Source: Bacillota bacterium (GTDB lineage Bacteria > Bacillota > Clostridia > Oscillospirales > Oscillospiraceae). Taken from it: DNA of 11,523 bases. Location: assembly GCA_029268085.1 (NCBI GenBank), contig JAJUHD010000071.1, positions 1-11,523 on the forward strand, read 5' to 3'. A model generated the notes under the pieces. It did no database searches. It saw only the letters and a list, made by a program, of their open reading frames with translations, and was not told the origin of the DNA. Shown in pieces: positions 6,347 to 11,523 of the stretch; positions within the stretch are counted from its first letter, which is position 1; each line of letters opens with the position of its first letter. A program made the translations under genes and the position numbers.

Positions 6347-7492
6347 ATGGGGATTTTTAAAAGACCGAGGCTCAAGCCGGAGGCGGTTTCGACTCAGATA
6401 CGGGCTACGGCGACTCATCCTTTCGGGATGCTCGACAGCTATGTTCCGCTCGGCGGCGGCGATATCAGGCTTTACAGAGCTATCCGAGAGGCGGTGCCGG
6501 TCCTTGATGCGGCTGTCATGAAGATCATAAGGCTGACGGGAGGTTTTTCCGTCTGCTGCGGTGACAGGAAGGCGGAAGCCGAACTGAACGAATTCCTTCG
6601 CACTGTCAGCGTCGGGCGCGCGCAAAGAGGGATCGGCGCGTTTCTGGATAATTATCTGGATTCCCTTTTGACCTGCGGCAGGGCGGTCGGCGAGATCGTG
6701 ACCGATGGGAACAGGGATATAACGGCTGTGCTTTGCGGCAATGTATGTGACGTACAAATTAAGGAAGGCCTGTCGCCGCTGGACTTTGTGATTTGCGGGC
6801 GTTCGGATTCGGGAGTATTCGAGCCGCTGCCTTATCAGAACCTTATCCTGTTTACGCCATTTAACCCAGAGGCTGATTCGCCATACGGCGTTTCAATTTT
6901 CCGAAGCATGCCGTTTCTGACGGAGATACTGCTGAAGATATATAATTCCATCGGCCTCAACTGGGATCGTGCCGGAAACGTCCGATATGCGGTCGTTTAT
7001 AAGCCGCAGGGGGATGTAATCGACAAAGCCTATGCGAGGGAACGTTCCGAGCAGATTGCCCGGGAGTGGAGCGCTGCGATGCAGAGCGGCAAGAACGGCA
7101 GCGTAAGGGATTTTGTCGCGGTCGGGAACGTGGACATTAAGGTGATCGGGGCGGACAGCCAAATACTGGACAGCGAGGTGCCTGTCCGTCAGATACTTGA
7201 GCAGTTAATTTCGCGCACCGGTATCCCGCCCTTTATGCTTGGACTTAACTGGTCTTCGACAGAAAGGATGAGCGCACAGCAGGCCGATTTAATGACGAGC
7301 GAATTGACTGCAATCAGACGCACGCTGACGCCTGTTGTAGAGCAGATCTGTGACCTGTGGCTGCGTATGCACGGGAGGAAGTGCGGATTTGAGGTTCAAT
7401 GGGAACCGATCAATCTTCAGGACGCGGTCGAGGAGGCAAAGGCGGCGCTTTATGAAGCGCAAGCGGAAAAAATAGCTAATACGGATAATTGA
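6347..7492 (+). CDS. Phage portal protein
   Basis: This 381-residue protein would form the dodecameric ring at one capsid vertex, through which terminase pumps DNA and to which the tail attaches. Portal features include an early conserved segment with RLYRAIREAVPVLDAAVMKIIRLTGG, the stem and crown region, and the family-typical LEQLISRTGIPPFMLGLNWSSTERMS followed by an Ala/Gln-rich helix (AQQADLMTSELTAIRRTLTPVVEQI). Its position right after the large terminase agrees. The ATG is preceded by GGAGG (6336-6340), so the start is secure. The length is near the short end for portals (often 400-500). The C-terminal acidic helix (LQDAVEEAKAALYEAQAEKI) is a normal portal ending. An 8-bp hairpin lies just after the stop. 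Confidence 0.93.
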   Translation: MGIFKRPRLKPEAVSTQIRATATHPFGMLDSYVPLGGGDIRLYRAIREAVPVLDAAVMKIIRLTGGFSVCCGDRKAEAELNEFLRTVSVGRAQRGIGAFLDNYLDSLLTCGRAVGEIVTDGNRDITAVLCGNVCDVQIKEGLSPLDFVICGRSDSGVFEPLPYQNLILFTPFNPEADSPYGVSIFRSMPFLTEILLKIYNSIGLNWDRAGNVRYAVVYKPQGDVIDKAYARERSEQIAREWSAAMQSGKNGSVRDFVAVGNVDIKVIGADSQILDSEVPVRQILEQLISRTGIPPFMLGLNWSSTERMSAQQADLMTSELTAIRRTLTPVVEQICDLWLRMHGRKCGFEVQWEPINLQDAVEEAKAALYEAQAEKIANTDN

Positions 7493-7498
7493 GAAAAC

Positions 7499-7519
7499 AT
7501 TATCTCAAAAAGAGATAAT
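7499..7519 (+). repeat. Intercistronic hairpin between portal and protease genes
   Basis: A perfect 8-bp inverted repeat ATTATCTC-AAAAA-GAGATAAT starts 6 nt after the portal stop. No T-run follows, so it is not a standard terminator. It may protect or process the mRNA and shift the ratio of portal to downstream products. Confidence 0.7.
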
Positions 7520-7546
7520 AAGCTGACATTTTGGGAGGTTTTGGCT

Positions 7547-8476
7547 TTGAAAATTTATAAGTCTGGCGCTGACGGCGCCGCAGCGCCGAACATTGAAGCG
7601 GAACTTGAGGCGATAAACGCCTTTGCCAAGACGGAGCTTACGGCGGAACAGGTCTATACCTTTTCGGTGGTGCTCTGCGATAACGAGGTCGACCGCGATT
7701 ACGAAAAGTTCTCCGAGGAAGCGCTGGGGACGCTGTCCGAGCTTTTTGTCGGCAGAACGGGCATTTTCGACCATGATTGGAAGGCAACGAACCAGACGGC
7801 GAGGATTTACCGCACGGAGATCATAAGAGAAAAGGGCGTTCTAAACAGTCTGGGAGAGCCTTACGCAATGCTTAAGGGCTGGGCTTATATGCTGCGAAAT
7901 GAAAAAAACGCGGAGCTCATTGAAGAGATCGAGGCGGGAATCAAGAAGGAGACGAGCGTCGGGTGCAGCGTCGCGCGCAGGGTCTGTTCGATCTGCGGAG
8001 AGGAAGCGCATCCCAACGGATGCGGACACATCCCTGGAAGAGAGTATAGCGGCAAGATCTGCTACCTGGAGCTTTTCGATGTTAAGGACGCATACGAATG
8101 GAGCTTCGTCGCGGTTCCCGCGCAGAGGGCCGCCGGGGTCGTCAAACGCTTCGGTGCATCAGACAGCCTTAAGGATTTTGTTCAGACTAAACAAGGGGGG
8201 AGGTTTTTTGCGGAATATGAAGCTTTGGAGAAAGACGCAGCTTTAGGCCGCGAATATAAGAATGCTTTGCGAAACGAGGTTTTGCGCCTTGGACTGCTCT
8301 GCGATCCAAAGATTTATGAAGCGCTTTCGGAAAATGCGAAGTTCATGGGGGCAAGCGAGCTTGAAAATCTGAAAGAGGCCTTTGAAAAGCGCCTAGAAGA
8401 CAGTTTTCCGCCTAGGACGCAGCTTCCGGGCAGGGACAAGACGGTCTCCTTCGACGGGGACGAATACATGGTTTAG
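7547..8476 (+). CDS. Prohead protease (XkdF-like), probably fused to a scaffold domain, with a Cys/His metal motif
   Basis: This 309-residue protein would trim scaffold and capsid proteins during head maturation. Numbered from the TTG start at 7547, the protease part covers about 35-200. It includes VVLCDNEVDRDYEKF, the His-containing GIFDHDW (His76), ETSVGCSVAR (candidate Ser137 or Ser141) and YEWSFVAVPAQRAAGV, which ends the fold in this family. Inserted between the Ser segment and the last strand is C-x2-C-x8-C-x-H (147, 150, 159, 161), which looks like a zinc site. The C-terminal third is helical and charged with LEKDAALGREYKNALRNEVLRL, typical of a scaffold, and there is no separate scaffold gene. 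The start is set by GGGAGG (7533-7538), 8 nt before TTG 7547; TTG 7541 would be only 2 nt away. Catalytic residues are inferred by position. Confidence 0.78.
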   Translation: MKIYKSGADGAAAPNIEAELEAINAFAKTELTAEQVYTFSVVLCDNEVDRDYEKFSEEALGTLSELFVGRTGIFDHDWKATNQTARIYRTEIIREKGVLNSLGEPYAMLKGWAYMLRNEKNAELIEEIEAGIKKETSVGCSVARRVCSICGEEAHPNGCGHIPGREYSGKICYLELFDVKDAYEWSFVAVPAQRAAGVVKRFGASDSLKDFVQTKQGGRFFAEYEALEKDAALGREYKNALRNEVLRLGLLCDPKIYEALSENAKFMGASELENLKEAFEKRLEDSFPPRTQLPGRDKTVSFDGDEYMV

Positions 8477-8522
8477 GCATTTCGGCAATAGCCGTGTGCA
8501 TATTTGATTGGAGGTCAGAATT

Positions 8523-8870
8523 GTGAAGGTAAGTTTTGAGGGTATAGGAGAAAGCGTTGTTACTTTTTATAACAGCAAGACAAGCGCGGCTGCGGCGGGT
8601 GTTCCTGTCAGGATGAGCGGAAACGGTGAGGTCTCTGCCTGCGCGGACGGGGAAAGATTCTTCGGCTATGCGCTTTCCTGCGACAAAGACTTTGCGGCTG
8701 TTCAGACGGCAGGCTACATCGAACTGGGCTATACGGGAACTGCCCCGACGGTCGGTTTTACAAAGCTTGCGGCTAATGGCTCGGGCGGAGTCAAGGCTGC
8801 GGAAACAGGCGGCGAATTTCTTGTGATCGATGTAGATACCGCCAATAAAATTGTCGGGCTTATGCTTTAA
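8523..8870 (+). CDS. Small head protein, probable capsid decoration protein
   Basis: A 115-residue, beta-rich, Gly/Ala-rich protein lying between the protease and major capsid genes, the usual place for a decoration (head-stabilising) protein. It shows the pattern of this class: a cycle of VTFYNSKTSAAAAGVPVRMSGNGEV, then GERFFGYALSCDKDFAAVQTAGYIELGYTG and a final strand EFLVIDVDTANKIVGLML. The start is GTG at 8523, set by GGAGG (8510-8514) 8 nt upstream; an in-frame TTG at 8508 overlaps the ribosome binding site. It has no transmembrane segment or signal. It would bind the outer face of the expanded capsid. Assignment is from position and composition, not from a motif. Confidence 0.65.
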   Translation: MKVSFEGIGESVVTFYNSKTSAAAAGVPVRMSGNGEVSACADGERFFGYALSCDKDFAAVQTAGYIELGYTGTAPTVGFTKLAANGSGGVKAAETGGEFLVIDVDTANKIVGLML

Positions 8871-8896
8871 GAAGAAATCAGAAGAAGGAGACTGTT

Positions 8897-9928
8897 ATGG
8901 CTTATAAATTTAATGAAATAAAACTGGACAAAGGCATGTACGGAGAAAGCGGAAAGAGCTTTACACAGGTGCTTGAAAAGCTTGATCCATCAGAAGATTA
9001 CAAGGGTACGGCTTATGAGGGCCTCGATGCTTATCAGCGCCAGCTCAAACGCTTTGATATTAAAGTTCGCGGCACGGGCAGCGACTCGGTTGAAAAGTTT
9101 TTCCGTACCGCTGACAGCGCTGTGTTGTTCCCTGAATATGTCGCGAGAAGCGTCCGTCAGGGTATGGAGGAGGAAAATGTGCTGCCTTCCATCACGGCAA
9201 CCGTTACAAAGTTTGAAGGCATGGACTACCGCAGCATCTACTCCGTTCCTACGGACGACGATAAGAGCCTTCGCCGCATTGAGGAAGGCTCTGTCATTCC
9301 CCAAACCGAGGTAAAAGTCCGCGAAAACCTTGTAAAGCTTTATAAGAGGGGACGAATGCTGGTTGCATCCTATGAGGCCGTGCGCTTCCAGAAGCTCGAC
9401 CTTTTCTCCGTTATGCTCCGGCAGATCGGCAGCCAGATTATGCGCATGCACCTTGAGGACGCAATTGAAGTTCTCGTAAACGGCGACGGGAACAGCAATG
9501 CGGCATCTAAGTTTAAGGTCGGCACATCCCCCATCAGCGGCACGGCTGGCACACTTACATACAATCAGATACTTGAATTCTGGAACCAGTTTGATCCATA
9601 TACGCTTAATACCCTGCTCGTCAGTCCCGATGCAATGCTGCAGATTTTAAAATGCAGTGAGTTCCAGAATCCGCTGACAGGCCTGAACTTCCAGGGTACC
9701 GGCGAGCTGACGAATCCCATAGGCGCAAAGCTCGTCAAGACCTCCGCAGTTCCAGCGGGTACGATTATCGGCCTCGACAGGGACTATGCTCTGGAGATGA
9801 TACAGGCCGCGGACGTCTCGGTCGAGTACGACAGGCTTATCGACAGACAGCTCGAGAGAGCCGCGATCACCAGCATTTCGGGTTTTGCCAAGCTCTATAC
9901 CGAAGCGGCGAAGGTCCTGACAATCTAA
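8897..9928 (+). CDS. Major capsid protein (HK97 fold)
   Basis: The 343-residue main shell protein. Supporting signs are its place after the protease and decoration genes; the E-loop-like region RRIEEGSVIPQTEVKVREN (126-144); the segment RMLVASYEAVRFQKLDLFSVMLRQIGSQIMRMHLEDAIEVLVNGDG (about 153-198), which forms the P-domain spine helix; and a late ...LVSPDAMLQILKCSEFQ stretch with the A-domain strand GTIIGLDRDYALEMIQAADVSVEYD. There is no long N-terminal delta domain, which agrees with a scaffold fused to the protease. ATG with AGAAGGAG upstream gives a secure start; it is one of only three ATG starts in the phage operon, suiting the most abundant product. A strong hairpin follows 12 nt after the stop. 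Confidence 0.9.
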   Translation: MAYKFNEIKLDKGMYGESGKSFTQVLEKLDPSEDYKGTAYEGLDAYQRQLKRFDIKVRGTGSDSVEKFFRTADSAVLFPEYVARSVRQGMEEENVLPSITATVTKFEGMDYRSIYSVPTDDDKSLRRIEEGSVIPQTEVKVRENLVKLYKRGRMLVASYEAVRFQKLDLFSVMLRQIGSQIMRMHLEDAIEVLVNGDGNSNAASKFKVGTSPISGTAGTLTYNQILEFWNQFDPYTLNTLLVSPDAMLQILKCSEFQNPLTGLNFQGTGELTNPIGAKLVKTSAVPAGTIIGLDRDYALEMIQAADVSVEYDRLIDRQLERAAITSISGFAKLYTEAAKVLTI

Positions 9929-9940
9929 GCGATATTTTGA

Positions 9941-9962
9941 CGGGGAACTCATATGTTCCCCG
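9941..9962 (+). repeat. Hairpin after the capsid gene
   Basis: A perfect 8-bp inverted repeat CGGGGAAC-TCATAT-GTTCCCCG lies between the capsid stop and the next ribosome binding site. There is no T-run, so it is not a classical terminator. It may stabilise the 3' end of the capsid message. Its loop contains the ATG at 9953, making that codon an unlikely start for the next gene. Confidence 0.75.
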
Positions 9963-9982
9963 CAGAGGAAGGAGGAGGCTTT

Positions 9983-10357
9983 TTGGACATAAAGCAGGAA
10001 ATATTCGAAAAAGCCAAGCTCGTTTATAAAGAGGAGCTTCCGGCTTCTGCTGAAAGCGCGCTCTATGAGATGTGCGTCGCCGCCTATGGAGAACTTCTGT
10101 CAAGACTGAAGGACGGCGTTTCGGTAGATACGATTCATGACGAATTCGTAAGAGCGGCGGGCGTTCTGGGCATTGCACTATTCATCGGGCTTGACTGTCC
10201 TTCTTTGGACAGCTTTTCCGCAGGGAACCTGACCCTGAAAAAACGAGGGAACGAGGCGACAAGAAGCGCATCCAAGTCACTGCGGAGTCAGGCGGAGCTT
10301 ATGCTGACGGGATATCTGAAGGATGGCGGCTTTTGGTTCGGGACGGTGAGAGCTTGA
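9983..10357 (+). CDS. Head-tail connector-like protein (small helical)
   Basis: A 124-residue mostly helical protein directly after the capsid gene, where gp6/YqbG-type adaptor proteins that bind the portal ring are usually encoded. The visible sequence starts MDIKQEIFEKAKLVYKEELP, continues with a helix around ALYEMCVAAYGELLSRL, and later has a helix near RSASKSLRSQAELMLTGYL before a Gly/Trp end. The TTG start at 9983 sits behind a very strong GGAGGAGG (9971-9978). An in-frame ATG at 9953 lies in the loop of a hairpin and is rejected. The gene overlaps the next start by 25 nt. Assignment to the connector group is from order, size and helical nature; no family motif is certain. Confidence 0.6.
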   Translation: MDIKQEIFEKAKLVYKEELPASAESALYEMCVAAYGELLSRLKDGVSVDTIHDEFVRAAGVLGIALFIGLDCPSLDSFSAGNLTLKKRGNEATRSASKSLRSQAELMLTGYLKDGGFWFGTVRA

Positions 10358-10695
10358 CTGCGGGTGTGTTTGACGGGGTTTGGCCATACGGGCAAAAGTT
10401 GTATGCCTACGACGGGGAATCAACGTCGGGACGTGTGTTTTCGGGTTTTCTCGAGCCGGTAAACCTAGGTTCGGCTGATTTGGAGACGAGAGACAGAGCC
10501 GGCACGGTCGCTGAGGAAATGTACAGGTTAATCGCAGCTCCCAAGGAGACTTTTCCTTACGGGACGGCGACGGTCATCGTTTGCGGAACCGTAAAATATG
10601 AAGTGCTGAGCGTTAAGGAAGTGTTTGACGGGGCAAAGGTATCCCACCGTGAGTGCATACTTCTAAAGGCCGGGGAGGTGAAGAGCGGTGCTTGA
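10333..10695 (+). CDS. Putative head-closure / neck protein
   Basis: A 120-residue, beta-rich protein between the helical connector and the tail-completion gene, the slot of head-closure proteins such as YqbH in PBSX/skin-like elements. Visible features: QKLYAYDGESTSGRVFSGFLEPVNL, an ETRDRAGTVAEEMYRLIA helix, then strands GTATVIVCGTVKYEVLSVKEVFDG and a last strand HRECILLKAGEV. The start is TTG at 10333 with AAGGA (10319-10323) 9 nt upstream; a later TTG at 10354 is possible but has only a close GGTGAG. It overlaps both neighbours, which suggests coupled translation. The function is an inference from order and length; no motif proves it. Confidence 0.55.
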   Translation: MVRDGESLTAGVFDGVWPYGQKLYAYDGESTSGRVFSGFLEPVNLGSADLETRDRAGTVAEEMYRLIAAPKETFPYGTATVIVCGTVKYEVLSVKEVFDGAKVSHRECILLKAGEVKSGA

Positions 10696-11194
10696 CGGGA
10701 TTATGGATGCCGTTGTTACGGCGCTTCAGGCGGAAGGCATAAACGCCTTTAGGGAATACCCCGAGAAAAGAGCAGATATGAAGACGGGCATTTCGGTCAG
10801 CGTGGGACTAGAAAGCTGCAAATTTCTGAGCCCCGGTATGGGCGAGTATCTCGGAACGCGGGCAGGTACCGGCGGGAGCGCGGATATCGAACTCTTTGGC
10901 AGACGGCTTGAGCTTACGCTTAGGTTCGAGATATATTCTCCCTTTGGCGCAGCTTACGGCACGGCAGGCTGTGTGCAATACGCGGATAGGCTGAGGAGCT
11001 GTATCGGAAGGCTGCCGTCCGGCATTAAGGCTTTGGATATGGACTGCGGTGAGATCTGCGCGGATGACAGGCTCTCCTGCTACAGATGTATCTGCACTTT
11101 CCGATGTATGGCGTTTCTGGTTGCCGAAAGCGACGGTACAGAAACGGAATTTTTGGATTTTGTATTGAAAGGAACGGTTAATATTGGCAACTAA
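10688..11194 (+). CDS. Putative tail-completion / tail-terminator protein, Cys-rich
   Basis: A 168-residue protein immediately before the tail sheath gene, where XkdI/YqbJ-like tail-terminator proteins sit. The N-terminus MLDGIMDAVVTALQAEG followed by AFREYPEKRADMKTGISVSVGLES fits the common minor tail-protein pattern of an N-terminal helix and a beta strand carrying an ELTLRFEIYSPFG segment. Nine cysteines occur, at 44, 95, 105, 120, 124, 131, 134, 136 and 140, six of them within 21 residues; no standard zinc pattern is certain. The GTG start has GGGGAGG (10672-10678) 9 nt upstream and overlaps the previous gene by 8 nt. It ends 11 nt inside the sheath gene. Function is inferred from position. 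Confidence 0.58.
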   Translation: MLDGIMDAVVTALQAEGINAFREYPEKRADMKTGISVSVGLESCKFLSPGMGEYLGTRAGTGGSADIELFGRRLELTLRFEIYSPFGAAYGTAGCVQYADRLRSCIGRLPSGIKALDMDCGEICADDRLSCYRCICTFRCMAFLVAESDGTETEFLDFVLKGTVNIGN

Positions 11195-11523
11195 CGAAAG
11201 ACCGGGGGTTTATTCCACCGTTGAAGTATCCAGCACTCTTAGTTCAGCCGGCACAGGGAAAACGGTCGGCATCGCCGCCGTTTCCGAGAAGGGGACGAAG
11301 GGTATTTGCACAAGCGTTACGTCATACGGCGAGGCGGTCAGCCTGTACGGCTCGGACTGCAGCCTGACGAAGCTCATCAAGGTGCTTCTATTAAACGGCG
11401 CGGCAACGATTGTGGCCGTACCCGCTGCCGTATCCGCCGAGGCCTCGACGGCGGATTATACTGCGGCGTTTGCCGCTCTGATGGAGAAAGAGAATGTAAC
11501 GATTATGGTCTGCGACAGCAGAA
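11184..11523 (+). CDS. Contractile tail sheath protein, N-terminal part (cut by window edge)
   Basis: The first 113 codons are visible. The N-terminus, ATNERPGVYSTVEVSS after the start, is the hallmark of sheath proteins of contractile tails (XkdK family and related), where this arm links subunits between rings. Then comes GKTVGIAAVSEKGTKG with ..SYGEAVSLYGSD, a hydrophobic LTKLIKVLLLNGAATIVAVP and the start of the alpha/beta core with VTIMVCDS. The TTG start at 11184 has AAAGGA (11168-11173) 10 nt upstream and overlaps the preceding stop. Its presence says the tail is contractile (myovirus-like), not a Siphovirus tail. The remaining domains, tube and baseplate genes lie beyond the window. 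Confidence 0.92.
   Translation, partial: MATNERPGVYSTVEVSSTLSSAGTGKTVGIAAVSEKGTKGICTSVTSYGEAVSLYGSDCSLTKLIKVLLLNGAATIVAVPAAVSAEASTADYTAAFAALMEKENVTIMVCDSR

Noticed and set aside
1..11523. CRISPR arrays, tRNA genes, rRNA and insertion sequences
   Set aside because: No regularly spaced repeats, cloverleaf-like sequences, rRNA motifs, transposase motifs or terminal inverted repeats were noticed on either strand.
10688..11523. Tailocin or other headless contractile injection system
   Set aside because: Terminase, portal, protease and capsid genes lie directly upstream in the same operon and look intact, so a headed particle is more likely.

Overview
The window looks like chromosomal DNA of a Bacillota (Firmicutes) bacterium, most likely a clostridium. 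The reasons are strong AGGAGG-type ribosome binding sites, frequent TTG/GTG starts, a fluoride riboswitch in front of a single-gene Fluc channel, a UPF0473/DUF1292 protein, a BofC-like membrane protein and a class A penicillin-binding protein with a Pro/Ser-rich tail. Genus cannot be told from the sequence.

Positions 1-4077 are host genes. A lipoprotein gene (minus strand, cut by the window edge) is divergent from crcB, a fluoride exporter. The crcB leader holds a fluoride riboswitch whose pseudoknot strand is reused in an intrinsic terminator. A convergent terminator separates crcB from a class A PBP gene read on the minus strand. Divergent from the PBP gene lie a BofC-C-terminal-like gene and a UPF0473 gene, the latter with its own promoter.

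Positions 4078-4725 have no protein gene but are not empty. A near-consensus promoter (TTGATT-N17-TATAAT) drives a structured RNA of about 285 nt ending in a very strong GC-rich terminator. A 6S-like RNA is the best guess, but it is not proven. A second terminator, an AT-rich stretch, a candidate promoter and a 16-bp palindrome follow.

Positions 4726 to the right edge are a tightly packed plus-strand phage head/neck/tail module: short small-terminase-like protein, large terminase, portal, prohead protease (probably fused to a scaffold), decoration-like protein, HK97-type major capsid protein, three connector/completion proteins and the start of a contractile tail sheath. The order resembles the PBSX/skin (xkd/yqb) layout, so the particle is probably myovirus-like. 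All visible genes look intact. No integrase, repressor or replication gene lies on the left side, so it is open whether this is one end of a complete prophage or a domesticated PBSX-like element. Terminase would cut and pump DNA through the portal into the capsid built with the protease/scaffold; the connector proteins close the head and join it to the sheathed tail.
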